Shown here in pieces: positions 17,607 through 26,260 of a stretch of DNA of 64,000 nucleotides. Origin of the DNA: Leptospira sp. WS60.C2. GTDB taxonomy: Bacteria > Spirochaetota > Leptospiria > Leptospirales > Leptospiraceae. The stretch is taken from assembly GCF_040833955.1 (NCBI RefSeq), contig NZ_CP162133.1, positions 2,130,001-2,194,000 of the forward strand, read 5' to 3'. The translations under genes and the position numbers were made by a program. The first letter of the stretch is position 1, and each line of letters begins with the position of its first letter. The notes below the pieces were generated by a model that saw only the letters and a list, made by a program, of their open reading frames with translations, was not told the origin of the DNA and did not search any database.

Positions 17607-18113
17607 ATGAAAATTTTTACATTTAAAAAAAATATGCACCTTTCGAATTCTTTCGAAACCAACTTAATAAATTATATAGAATCTTTTTATGAAAATTTTA
17701 CAGATCTAGGTTTCAAATTTTATTCTAAAAAAGTTGGTCCAGGAATGGGTGCGGCCATTGAACTTTCTAATTTACACTATAACTTAGAAATCATAAACGA
17801 TCGAAGCCAATATTTCATTGATATTAAAACTATAATTAACAATTCAATGATCAATTTTCAATTAGATCTAATAATTTCACATATTATATTGCACAATTCA
17901 GAAAAATCAAAAAATACTTCAAGAAAATCAATTTTACTTGGAAATGAATTTCCCGATCTTTTGAAAGATCCACTAAAATATTATTTTCTGTATCAAAATG
18001 AAATTAAAAGGATTTTATTTGATGAAGAATTTAAAAATAATTATAAGAAATTACAAAAAGAAAGAGCTAGCTTCATATTTCCAAAAAAATCAAAAAAATT
18101 AAGTCCTTATTAA
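17607..18113 (+). CDS. Cassette 1: hypothetical protein, 168 aa (copy 1 of 2)
   Basis: A soluble protein of unknown family (NSFETNLINYIESFYENFTD near the start; GPGMGAAIELSNLHYNLEII in the middle; a basic C-terminus ending FPKKSKKLSPY). It fills the leftmost cassette, 17532-18403. A second cassette of exactly the same length at 62713-63584 encodes the same protein with one visible change (Leu to Val in the DLLKDPLKYY segment). The cassette begins GTTAATTGC, matching its own R'' GCAATTAAC. Confidence 0.65.
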   Translation: MKIFTFKKNMHLSNSFETNLINYIESFYENFTDLGFKFYSKKVGPGMGAAIELSNLHYNLEIINDRSQYFIDIKTIINNSMINFQLDLIISHIILHNSEKSKNTSRKSILLGNEFPDLLKDPLKYYFLYQNEIKRILFDEEFKNNYKKLQKERASFIFPKKSKKLSPY

Positions 18114-18243
18114 AACAATTTTCTTGTAAGAAAATATAAAAAATTAGTAATTCTAAAAATAAAATTCATTATGAAAATTTTTCAAAACAGCCTAAAAGCT
18201 CAAGTAATCTAAACTATAATAAATTTTGTATTCTTCGGACACT

Positions 18244-18409
18244 GCAATTAACAGCACCTTAACGCTTCGCTTCGGGACTAACGCCCTCGCTCGGTCTACG
18301 ACACATAGGCTTCTGGCACTCCCCTTGCATCCGCAAGTGTCGTGACCAGTCCCTAACGTCCCGTTGGGACTCAGGGTCAGCCTACGTCGTTAAGGCTAGT
18401 TCGTTATGC
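18244..18409 (+). other. attC 1
   Basis: R'' GCAATTAAC, R' GTTATGC. Inner arm CATAGGCTT / AGCCTACG. Ends cassette 1. Confidence 0.85.
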
Positions 18410-18447
18410 GCCATAGATTAAAATAAATACTTAAAGAAGAAAAAAAA

Positions 18448-20481
18448 ATGGGAAATTTTACAACAAACTCAAGAATAATTGATAATATATTCAATCGCTA
18501 TAGAAACACTTTTTTAGCATTTTGTGAATTAATAAATAATTCCATTCATGCGAATTCAAAAACTATAAATATTAAAGTAGAACAGAACAATCTAAATGGC
18601 GAGGATAAAACCAGTTTAAGCAAAATAGAGATTTTGGATGATGGTACAGGTGTTTCAAAAAGTGAATTCAAAAGGAAAATATTAGAAATAGGAACTAATG
18701 TAAAAGAACAAGGATATGGCATCGGTAGGTTTGCTTCGCTTCAGATAGGTAGTTCTGTAATTATAGAAACCGTTGCATTAGATAAAAAGCAAAATATTTT
18801 CACATATTCAAAGCTTCCATTAGATGGGAAAATACTCGAAAATCAGCAAATTGAATCGATAGAACTTAATGATGAATATAAAAATTTAGCCGAAAAGGAA
18901 GCGAAGACATATTATAAAGTTATAATCACTGATTTCTATCCAGATGAAATTACTAAACTAGACTCTAGAAAGAAAATTCACCGAAATTTTTCTCCTGGCT
19001 TGTTAGACGAAGCTATATTCATACAATATCCTATGGAAATTATAGAAAAAAAAGTAACATTTATAATTAATGGTAAAATTCTTGATTTCGAAAGCTTTAT
19101 AATCGGAGAAGTAATTGAATTCGAGAGCATACATTCTGATACAGATGAGAAAAAACATAAAATCCAATTTAAAATAATAAATTATCGAACAAAGAACCCA
19201 ACTAAGAAAATATTTTTAAGAACCAAAATAGAAAATTTAATGCAGATTGTAGGGGCATTAGAATATAAAGCGGATATTCCAGATGAAAATGGCTGGTTAA
19301 TCTATTGCGACTCAGAATTTTTTGATCATAACCATTTGGATGTTTCTCGAAATCTTTCATTTTCTGAACTAAATGAGAATGTAAAAAAACTTTTAATCTT
19401 CATTAAAGATCAAATAGATTCTTTCTTTGTCGAAAAATTTGTAGAATATTTTGATTTTTCCAAAAAACTAGAATCAGATCAATTCTACCCTTATCTGTAT
19501 ATTGAGCCAACTTCCGAAAGCAAAAAGAAAGTATTCAATCAAATAGCATTCCATGTAGAGAAAGAATATAATCTTATAAAAGAAAACAAATCAACGCGGA
19601 GAATCATCTACTCCTTGCTTGATAAGGCAATTAACCAAGGTGATATAAAAGATTTACTTGAGAAGATAATTACATTAAATGACCAAAAAATCTCAAGCTT
19701 TATAAACCTTTTAAAAAAATCTGAATTAGAAGATATAATCAAATTCTGTGACAATGTTGCTTCAAAATTACAATTCCTCGACCTTCTTTATCAAATTACT
19801 TATGGAGAAGCTTCTAAGCACATACAAGAAAGAAAAGAATTACATAAAATTATTGAAAGAAAATTATGGATTTTCGGCGAAGAATATGAAAATTCGCCGA
19901 ACCTCTTTTCGGATAAAAATTTGAGAAACAATCTTGAATCCCTTAGAGAAAAATATTTAAATTATGAATATGACCAAGCATTTCAAAACCAAATTGAATC
20001 CGAAAATAATAAAGATTCAAAAAGCATAACAGATCTGTTTTTCTTTAACGAAAAGAAGTTCTCAGACTCAAATGCTGAAATTTTGATTGTCGAATTAAAA
20101 GCTCCTACCTGCAAACTAACTCAAAAAGAATTAATGCAGATAGATAAATACACAAACGAAATAGAAGAGCAGGCTATATTTCCATCAAATCTAAAATATA
20201 AATTAATCCTAATTAGTTCGGATTTCAATACATTAGTAAAAAAAAGACTGGGTATGATTGATCCAACAATACCAAGTCTTTACTATAAAGGAAAAGAGAA
20301 ACAGATTGAAGTACACATTTTAAAATGGTCTGATTTGATTTCATCTCTAAGAAATAAACTCTCTTATATGAGTAATTCCCTACAGGTAAAAGATAGAGAT
20401 CTAAAATTAGCACTTCATGACGAATTCCCTTTAATAGGTTTTTTAAATCTTAATTCAAAAATGAATGTAGAAAAAAATTGA
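18448..20481 (+). CDS. Cassette 2: GHKL (HSP90-like) ATPase with nuclease-like C-terminus
   Basis: A 677-residue protein. The N-terminal ATP-binding fold has the N box ELINNSIHA (27-35), G1 DDGTG (64-68) and G2 GYGIGRF (89-95), as in HSP90, MutL and MORC ATPases. The middle is helical. Near residue 547 it reads ILIVELKAP, the E-x-K step of a PD-(D/E)XK-like nuclease core, followed by KYKLILISSDF. Comparable ATPase-nuclease proteins (the prokaryotic MORC type) are associated with DNA-restriction and phage-defence loci, so defence is a reasonable hypothesis. The ATG at 18448 follows a purine-rich stretch. Confidence 0.75.
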   Translation: MGNFTTNSRIIDNIFNRYRNTFLAFCELINNSIHANSKTINIKVEQNNLNGEDKTSLSKIEILDDGTGVSKSEFKRKILEIGTNVKEQGYGIGRFASLQIGSSVIIETVALDKKQNIFTYSKLPLDGKILENQQIESIELNDEYKNLAEKEAKTYYKVIITDFYPDEITKLDSRKKIHRNFSPGLLDEAIFIQYPMEIIEKKVTFIINGKILDFESFIIGEVIEFESIHSDTDEKKHKIQFKIINYRTKNPTKKIFLRTKIENLMQIVGALEYKADIPDENGWLIYCDSEFFDHNHLDVSRNLSFSELNENVKKLLIFIKDQIDSFFVEKFVEYFDFSKKLESDQFYPYLYIEPTSESKKKVFNQIAFHVEKEYNLIKENKSTRRIIYSLLDKAINQGDIKDLLEKIITLNDQKISSFINLLKKSELEDIIKFCDNVASKLQFLDLLYQITYGEASKHIQERKELHKIIERKLWIFGEEYENSPNLFSDKNLRNNLESLREKYLNYEYDQAFQNQIESENNKDSKSITDLFFFNEKKFSDSNAEILIVELKAPTCKLTQKELMQIDKYTNEIEEQAIFPSNLKYKLILISSDFNTLVKKRLGMIDPTIPSLYYKGKEKQIEVHILKWSDLISSLRNKLSYMSNSLQVKDRDLKLALHDEFPLIGFLNLNSKMNVEKN

Positions 20482-20493
20482 AAAATCTACGGC

Positions 20494-20654
20494 GCATAAC
20501 AGCGCCTTCCCGCTACGCTTCGGCACAAGGCCTCGCTCGGCCTCCGGCAAATTGTCCTCCTGTCACTCGTTTGCATTCGCAAACTACGTGCCAGGCCCTA
20601 ACGTCCCGTTGGGACTCAGGGTCGGACAACTTCGGGAAGGCTAGTTCGTTAGTT
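20494..20654 (+). other. attC 2
   Basis: R'' GCATAAC; R' GTTAGTT contributed by the mini-cassette that follows. Inner arm AAATTGTCC / GGACAACTT. Confidence 0.85.
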
Positions 20655-20975
20655 GCAATGTGCAGATTTTCTTCTCGCCAGGTTTGTTTTTCTAAGTTTT
20701 TCTCTAGATAAATTAGAAAGAGTTTCTCTTTCTTAGCTTTAGTTTGTTTAATAAAGCATTATTATGAATTACTTTGTGCCTTTTGTTTATGTTTTCGGGT
20801 GGATTGCCTATTCTTTCTTACTTTAACTAAACTCTCGGAAGGCACACTGCAACTAACATCGTCTTAACGCTTCGCTTCGGGCCTTCCGCCCTTGCTCGGC
20901 CTACGGCAAATTTCCCGCTCTTCCTAACGCCTTCTTCAAAGGCTCAGGGCGGGAAACTTCGTTAAGACTAGTTCG
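20649..20975 (+). repeat. Mini-cassette family, first of 15 copies
   Basis: A 324-327-base cassette found at 20649, 23016, 27079, 31895, 32219, 38440, 38767, 39092, 51425, 51751, 53122, 54393, 54720, 56899 and 63585. It starts TTAGTTGCAATGTGC, contains a short leader frame (ATG 20658 to stop 20711 here, 17 residues), a hairpin AGAAAGAG-TTT-CTCTTTCT (clear in this copy, weaker in others), the 20-residue micro-ORF, and its own 133-base attC that begins GCAACTAAC. Because its ends are attC cores it is a gene cassette, not an IS or MITE. Confidence 0.85.
20764..20826 (+). CDS. Cassette 3: 20-residue hydrophobic micropeptide
   Basis: MNYFVPFVYVFGWIAYSFLL. A single predicted membrane-spanning peptide, ATG start, TAA stop. 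Across the 15 copies the Pro codon appears as CCT, CCA and CCG, and codons 5, 7, 15 and 18 also vary silently, while G-W-I-A is invariant, so the frame looks translated and selected. The function is unknown; small membrane peptides of this type are often type I toxins or regulators of membrane proteins. The ribosome-binding site is weak (AAAG). Confidence 0.55.
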   Translation: MNYFVPFVYVFGWIAYSFLL

Positions 20976-20981
20976 TTATGC
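20849..20981 (+). other. attC 3 (mini-cassette type)
   Basis: R'' GCAACTAAC, R' GTTATGC, 133 bases; inner arms CTTAACG / CGTTAAG and TTTCCCGC / GCGGGAAA. Confidence 0.85.
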
Positions 20982-21011
20982 GTAATCAGGTAGACTTTAT
21001 TTAACAAGAAT

Positions 21012-21716
21012 ATGGAGCTTTATATACATGATTTAAAATATCAAATAATTTCATTTGAATTTGATTTCAGCCCAGAAGAATTATTAAGGAAAAATAAAGA
21101 CTATTTCTATGATAAGCGTTTAGAAATAAAAGACTTATTACCCGATCCCACGATTTTTAAAAAATTTTATGAAAGAAACTCCACTTCTAATCCTAAAATT
21201 CTTGAAGATGCGGCGGTCTATGCGTTGTCATTGGTTTTATTAAAGTATAATTTAACAAAAACACAACCTGAATTAGGAAAAGAAGTAATCATAAATCCTT
21301 TCGGACTTGACACTACTCGTGGAAAAGGTGAATGGATTTGGCGTTTCCATAAAATATCGGGTAAAGGTAATTTTCCAACTGATATCGATAGAATTCTTTG
21401 GATTGTAAACAAAGACAAATCTAGAATATTATATAATTGCCAGATTTATAATCCTCAGAAAAGTAATTTCAATACATTAAAAAAATTAACAGAAAAAAAT
21501 AGACAACTTAGACCCATCGAATACCAAAAAAATATTTTATCTGAATCAGAAATTATATTCTTCATTAATGATAACTTAAAAATAAATCAAGATTCCATAT
21601 TTTCAGAAGTAAAAAAATTTAAATATCATTACTCAGAAGAAATTCGTCCAAACACTAATTTTAATATAATTTTTTGGATAAACAATACTATCAAAACTTA
21701 TAGAACAAAATTGTAG
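21012..21716 (+). CDS. Cassette 4: hypothetical protein, 234 aa
   Basis: A soluble protein of unknown family, rich in Lys, Asn and Ile. Notable segments are LEDAAVYALSLVLLKYNL, GKGEWIWRFHKISGKGNFP and IDRILWIVNKDKSR. No signal peptide, membrane helix or recognised catalytic motif. Sole gene of its cassette; the ATG at 21012 is about 30 bases from the cassette start. Confidence 0.6.
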   Translation: MELYIHDLKYQIISFEFDFSPEELLRKNKDYFYDKRLEIKDLLPDPTIFKKFYERNSTSNPKILEDAAVYALSLVLLKYNLTKTQPELGKEVIINPFGLDTTRGKGEWIWRFHKISGKGNFPTDIDRILWIVNKDKSRILYNCQIYNPQKSNFNTLKKLTEKNRQLRPIEYQKNILSESEIIFFINDNLKINQDSIFSEVKKFKYHYSEEIRPNTNFNIIFWINNTIKTYRTKL

Positions 21717-21728
21717 AAACCTGACTAC

Positions 21729-21891
21729 GCATAACAGCGACTAACCGCTTCGCTTCGGGACTTGCGCCCTCGCTTGGTCTGCGACACATAGGCTTTCTGT
21801 CACTCGCTTGCATGCGCAAGCTCCGTGCCAGTCCCTAACGTCCCGTTGGGACTCAGGGTCAGCCTACGTCGGTTAGCCTAGTTCGTTATAC
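21729..21891 (+). other. attC 4
   Basis: R'' GCATAAC, R' GTTATAC. Inner arm CATAGGCTT / AGCCTACG. Confidence 0.85.
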
Positions 21892-21919
21892 GCCATATTA
21901 AAAATAATTAGGTTATAAA

Positions 21920-22873
21920 ATGAAAGAATTAATTCACCGTTTAATAAAAAGATTTTTCGAAATATTCGATTATAAAATTTCTGAAACAATACTATTTAAA
22001 TATGTTTCTGGAGAGGATTATCATATAGATTCAATACTTAACAATTACTTTTACTTTTCCAGAATAAGTGAAGTAAATGATCCAGAAGATTGTAAGGTAA
22101 ATCCGCTTCTGGATATTTCGGATACGAGTTACCAAGAAGTTGAAGCATTCTTTTTGCGTAAGTCACATCCCAGCCAATATAATGAAATGAGACAGACTGC
22201 CAAGATAATATATTATGACGTAAAACTGAGAAATGATTATGTTAAGAATTATCAGAAAATAAATGAGTCAGATGATTCTAGATTTATGAAAACATTCAAG
22301 ATGCTATGCTTAACTGCAAATTTTAAATCAAAACATATGTGGGAAAATTATGCTAAAAGAAATATCCCTCTGGACGGTTTTTGTATTGGATATGAAAGTA
22401 TCAAAGGAGAAGAAATAAAAATAATAAACAAACACAAAAAATATAGAGTTCCACTTAAAAAAGGTCAAATATACGTTGGCAACCAAGCATTAGATTTTTT
22501 TTTAGCAGTTCAAGTGTTTTACGGAAAGGATGAAACAATACCATACAACCCATTTAAATCAAACAAAGATGATTTAACTAATTCATATTATTATAAAAAA
22601 GAGAAATGGTCTAGCGAAGAGGAGTTTAGAATTCTTTTAATTGATAACTACACAAACAATCAACCGATTCAGAAAATAGAATTTCATCCAGAAAAGTTAA
22701 AATATATTATCTTTGGAAAGAGTTGTCCAGAATCAACCAGAGAACTTGTGAGGAATGCGGTAACACAAAACGGTAATTATCAAAACTTAACTTACCTTGA
22801 AGCGAGCAAATGTTTCAATATAATTAGAATAAAAAAAATAGACCAGTTTAATACGGCGTATAACAGCGACTAA
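21920..22873 (+). CDS. Cassette 5: DUF2971 family protein
   Basis: A 317-residue protein with the DUF2971 pattern: ILNNYFYFSRISEVNDPEDC near residues 39-60, the core MWENYAKRNIPLDGFCIGYE and the late KEKWSSEEEFRILLID. DUF2971 proteins are common in mobile and defence-rich regions; their activity is unknown. The last codons lie inside the attC: the R'' core GTATAAC is translated and the stop TAA falls in the attC arm, so the recombination site supplies the stop codon. Confidence 0.75.
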   Translation: MKELIHRLIKRFFEIFDYKISETILFKYVSGEDYHIDSILNNYFYFSRISEVNDPEDCKVNPLLDISDTSYQEVEAFFLRKSHPSQYNEMRQTAKIIYYDVKLRNDYVKNYQKINESDDSRFMKTFKMLCLTANFKSKHMWENYAKRNIPLDGFCIGYESIKGEEIKIINKHKKYRVPLKKGQIYVGNQALDFFLAVQVFYGKDETIPYNPFKSNKDDLTNSYYYKKEKWSSEEEFRILLIDNYTNNQPIQKIEFHPEKLKYIIFGKSCPESTRELVRNAVTQNGNYQNLTYLEASKCFNIIRIKKIDQFNTAYNSD

Positions 22874-23021
22874 CCGCTTCACTTCGGGACTTGCGCCCTC
22901 GTTCGGTCTCCGACACATAGGCTTTTGTCACTCCTCTTGCTTACGCAAGCGTCGTGCCAATCCCTAACGTCCCATTCGGGACTCAGGGTCAGCCTACGTC
23001 GGTTAGTCTAGTTCGTTAGTT
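22858..23021 (+). other. attC 5
   Basis: R'' GTATAAC (overlapping the DUF2971 gene end), R' GTTAGTT. Inner arm CATAGGCTT / AGCCTACG. Confidence 0.85.
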
Positions 23022-23130
23022 GCAATGTGCAGTTTTCGTTCTCGCCAAGTTTGTTTTTATAAGTTTTTCTCTAAAATATTTTAAAAGATTTTTTCTTTCT
23101 TAGCTTTAGTTTGTTGAATTAAGTTTTTAA

Positions 23131-23223
23131 TTGAATTACTCTTCGCTGTTTGTTTTAGTTAGCGGGTGGATTGCCAATTCTTTCTTACTTTTACTAAACT
23201 CTCGGAAGGCACACTGCAACTAA
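23131..23223 (+). CDS. Cassette 6: micropeptide, 30-residue TTG-start variant
   Basis: Homologous to the 20-residue peptide: NYSSLFVLVSGWIANSFLL in the same frame, but the stop at codon 21 is lost and the frame reads ten more residues into the attC R'' core, ending at its TAA. The start would be TTG. The same variant recurs at 51540 and 54835. Mini-cassette 23016-23342. Confidence 0.4.
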   Translation: MNYSSLFVLVSGWIANSFLLLLNSRKAHCN

Positions 23224-23348
23224 CATCGTCTTAACGCTTCGCCTCGGGCCTTGCGCCCTTGCTCGGCCTGCGGCAAATTTCCCGCTATTCCTAACGCCTT
23301 CTTCAAAGGCTCAGGGCGGGAAACTTCGTTAAGACTAGTTCGTTATGC
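23216..23348 (+). other. attC 6 (mini-cassette type)
   Basis: R'' GCAACTAAC, R' GTTATGC. Confidence 0.85.
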
Positions 23349-23413
23349 GACATGGTAAAAATGATTGACCTTAAAAAAAATAAAATAGTTTTAATAACAA
23401 ATCTGGAGTAAAT

Positions 23414-24208
23414 ATGAAATTTAATAATCTTCTTTCACTAATGGTAGTTTTAACCTTTAACAATAGTTGCAAAACTACAATGACCGAAATTGAAAAGGAA
23501 GCTCAAGAAACAAGGGCAAAAATTGAGATCCATGATAATTTTGTTAAAGAAAAATACAATCTATTAGTTGCTAGTTACCCACAAAATAGTGTAGTAGAAC
23601 TAAAAGACGATAACCGCGTTACATCAGATTTCTATAACCTTTTTGCAATTCATTACGATACTTTAGAAAATCCAAATATAACAAACTCCAGTAAATTCGA
23701 CCATTCCGAATTTGAATTTAATGACAAAAGAGAATTTAGAAATAATTTAAAAAAGAACATAAAATATCTAATATATTCAGATGTTGTTAATCTTGAAAAC
23801 TTTAAAGAATATGAATTTAAATCGAATGTTTATAACTATGCACTAAATGTATACAAAATTTACATAGGTTATGATGGAGACAATAGACATTTTTCAAACT
23901 TTCTTTATGATTTTAATAATATTATTCCCATTGCAATACAACCAGAAAAAGCAAGAGGAATAAATAGTATAATTCAGAATTACCAACGTTCAGAATATTT
24001 AGTGCCTAAAAATAGATTACTGGGAAGCATAATAGTCCTTTATGAATTAGATTTCAAAACTAAAGAGACTATTGAAGACGGATGTACACGATACGTTGGT
24101 GACATTTGTGTCAAATTTGGTAAAGTAAAAATGAAAAACAAGCTCATGGTTCTAAAGAACCCTAAATACAATTATATTTTAAACAATGAAGAATTCAAAA
24201 ATTATTAA
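23414..24208 (+). CDS. Cassette 7: lipoprotein, 264 aa
   Basis: Signal MKFNNLLSLMVVLTFNNSC, with Cys 19 as the likely lipidated residue. The mature part begins with a helical EIEKEAQETRAKIEIHDNFV stretch. No known domain; a CTRYVGDICVKFGK segment near the end contains two cysteines. First of two genes in this cassette; a purine-rich GGAG lies before the ATG. Confidence 0.65.
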   Translation: MKFNNLLSLMVVLTFNNSCKTTMTEIEKEAQETRAKIEIHDNFVKEKYNLLVASYPQNSVVELKDDNRVTSDFYNLFAIHYDTLENPNITNSSKFDHSEFEFNDKREFRNNLKKNIKYLIYSDVVNLENFKEYEFKSNVYNYALNVYKIYIGYDGDNRHFSNFLYDFNNIIPIAIQPEKARGINSIIQNYQRSEYLVPKNRLLGSIIVLYELDFKTKETIEDGCTRYVGDICVKFGKVKMKNKLMVLKNPKYNYILNNEEFKNY

Positions 24209-24219
24209 AAAATAAGCAT

Positions 24220-24468
24220 ATGGAAATACGAATAAAAAACAATGAACGAAATGTTCAAGAAATGTTACAAATGGCATTTGTAGAGAATTTTGGATTGAAA
24301 TTGATTATAACTTATCACAATTCAGAGGTATTCAAAGGACGAATTAGGTCGTTTCAATACAATGCCCCCTCGTCAGGATTACCTCCTATATCTTCATTAT
24401 CAATATTTTTGAACAATGACACAATTAAACATCTAGATATAGATCAAATTGCAAAAATTGAAGTGTAG
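24220..24468 (+). CDS. Cassette 7: small protein, 82 aa
   Basis: A soluble 82-residue protein (MLQMAFVENFGLKLIITYHN; KGRIRSFQYNAPSSGLPPIS; a beta-rich end LDIDQIAKIEV). It lies 11 bases after the lipoprotein stop in the same cassette, so the two travel as a unit. Family not recognised. Confidence 0.5.
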   Translation: MEIRIKNNERNVQEMLQMAFVENFGLKLIITYHNSEVFKGRIRSFQYNAPSSGLPPISSLSIFLNNDTIKHLDIDQIAKIEV

Positions 24469-24486
24469 TAAATAAATTACCACGTC

Positions 24487-24648
24487 GCATAACAACGGGG
24501 AAACGCTGCGCTTCGGCACGAGGCCTCGCTTGGTCTGCGACACATTCCCTTTCTGTCACTCGTTTGCATCCGCAAACTACGTGCCAGTCCCTAACGTCCC
24601 ATTCGGGACTCAGGGTCAGGGAACGTCGTCTCCCCTAGTTCGTTATGC
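24487..24648 (+). other. attC 7
   Basis: R'' GCATAAC, R' GTTATGC. Inner arm CATTCCCTT / AGGGAACG and GGGGAAACG / CGTCTCCCC. Confidence 0.85.
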
Positions 24649-24667
24649 GAAATGCAAAGGATACAAA

Positions 24668-25783
24668 ATGTTTATAAAATTTCAACCAAGTTTAAAGCCT
24701 CTTATGGATCTATATACTTCAAATTCAATTTATGATCAATTATGGCAGGAATTTATTTCTATTCGGCATTCAAAGTCCCAAAAGAAAATAAAGTCAAAAA
24801 AATCAATATCTCCTTGGATTGATCAAAGTAAAATATACTTTTTAGATGCACATAGATCGAATTGGAAATCTGCAGGTTTACTCTATTATTACAGTTTCTT
24901 AAATTTAGCTAAGGCTTTTATAGTTGGAAAAGGTAAAACCTCTGCAAAATTAATGAGATCATTATCATTTTATCATGGATTATCTTCGCTTCCTCAGATA
25001 CCTAAAAATCTTTCTGAATTTGAAATAGAAATTCATCCAACAAACACAAATAAAAAAACTGGAAATATCTTCTCAATATTTTATAAGGAATTAACCGGCA
25101 AGCAGTGGCCCTTTAAAACTAAAATAGCAATTAAACTTAAGGAGATAATGGCATACTCGCCTGAGGTATCAACTGAAATTAACCAACTCTACTCTATTAA
25201 CCGAGGAATAATAAATATTCAATCATTACTTCTTTTCGATAAATCTGATTGCTGGTTTCAGTTCTGCGTTCCAAATTATGAAAAAAATCGAATTCAAACT
25301 TGTATCAATAATTCTTCTTATACAGTAAGTACTTTTTTAAAACTACCATCAACCGAGAAACAGCACTGGTTGGACGCATACAATTTATCATTTTCTGAAT
25401 CATCAAATTATTTGTTTTTTACAAGAGTAAAAAGAAGCTATAATAATCTACCTATAAATGAAGTAATTAATCAAGAAACGGTTTATATAGCCAAAGAATT
25501 TTCGAATAATTATTCTCCATATTGGAATTCAGTTAGAGGAGAAAAGGAATGGTTATTTATTCCTCAAATAAATTTAAATGGTAATTCTTTGGTATGGTCA
25601 CCATTACTTACCGATTACTTAATTGCTTTTGCATTAAGCACACAACTCCGGTATTATCCACATTTATTTCCGAACGATAGTGCAGATTCATTCTTTGCAG
25701 AATCATGGTGTAACCAAGCTGCCATAACAGCATTGAGAAATTTTCTAATCATATTCACAGAGCCCTCAATTCGCCTTAACTAA
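24668..25783 (+). CDS. Cassette 8: YaaC-like protein
   Basis: A protein of about 371 residues resembling the YaaC family. LLYYYSFLNLAKAFIVGKGK (around 60-80) and the C-terminal LLTDYLIAFALSTQLRYYPH match the family pattern by eye. YaaC function is not established; relatives occur in accessory and defence-rich regions. The start is ATG 24668, about 20 bases after the cassette junction; an open frame further upstream runs through attC 7 and is not used. Confidence 0.6.
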   Translation: MFIKFQPSLKPLMDLYTSNSIYDQLWQEFISIRHSKSQKKIKSKKSISPWIDQSKIYFLDAHRSNWKSAGLLYYYSFLNLAKAFIVGKGKTSAKLMRSLSFYHGLSSLPQIPKNLSEFEIEIHPTNTNKKTGNIFSIFYKELTGKQWPFKTKIAIKLKEIMAYSPEVSTEINQLYSINRGIINIQSLLLFDKSDCWFQFCVPNYEKNRIQTCINNSSYTVSTFLKLPSTEKQHWLDAYNLSFSESSNYLFFTRVKRSYNNLPINEVINQETVYIAKEFSNNYSPYWNSVRGEKEWLFIPQINLNGNSLVWSPLLTDYLIAFALSTQLRYYPHLFPNDSADSFFAESWCNQAAITALRNFLIIFTEPSIRLN

Positions 25784-25796
25784 CTCTTTGCACTTC

Positions 25797-25957
25797 GCAT
25801 AACAGCGGCTTACTGCTTCGCTTCGGGACGAGCCCTCGCTTGGGCTGCGCCAAATTGTCCTTCTGTCACTCGTTTGCATCCGCAAACTCCGTGCCAGTCC
25901 CTAACGTCCCGTTGGGACTCAGGGTCGGACAACTTCAGTAAGCCTAGTTCGTTATGC
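25797..25957 (+). other. attC 8
   Basis: R'' GCATAAC, R' GTTATGC. Inner arm AAATTGTCC / GGACAACTT. Confidence 0.85.
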
Positions 25958-26034
25958 GAAATTGTTGTAAAAATCTTATTTACTTATATAAACATACTTA
26001 TATATTCTTTATAAATTAAACTAGAAGGTATAAC

Positions 26035-26190
26035 ATGACGAAACTAAAATTAATTTCATTGCTAATTCTATTTAGCCTCTTTACTGCAATTGCTTTGGAA
26101 GCAGGTGGAAGAAAAGGAAGCAAAAGAGTCGGTGGAAAGAATAGTAAAGGAAAAGGCAGCCATTACGTTGGTGGTAAGAAAAAAAAATAA
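26035..26190 (+). CDS. Cassette 9: secreted Gly/Lys-rich peptide, 51 aa
   Basis: An ATG at 26035 with AGAAGG just upstream. A clear signal peptide (MTKLKLISLLILFSLFTAIA) precedes a mature part of about 30 residues made almost only of Gly, Lys, Arg and Ser (GGRKGSKRVGGKNSKGKGSH, then YVGGKKKK). It is strongly basic, so it could be antimicrobial, nucleic-acid binding or surface-binding. No family recognised. It precedes the potassium channel gene in the same cassette by 70 bases. Confidence 0.6.
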   Translation: MTKLKLISLLILFSLFTAIALEAGGRKGSKRVGGKNSKGKGSHYVGGKKKK

Positions 26191-26260
26191 GTAAATTTTT
26201 CCTATTCAAGTAGTAGTAATATTCTGAATATCTACTACTTGCTTCTTGGAGTTTTAAGCT

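Noticed and set aside
24530..24667. Upstream extensions of cassette genes through attC sites (also 43923, 51985, 61672)
   Set aside because: The added residues only translate the attC; internal ATGs with purine-rich leaders or signal peptides are better starts.
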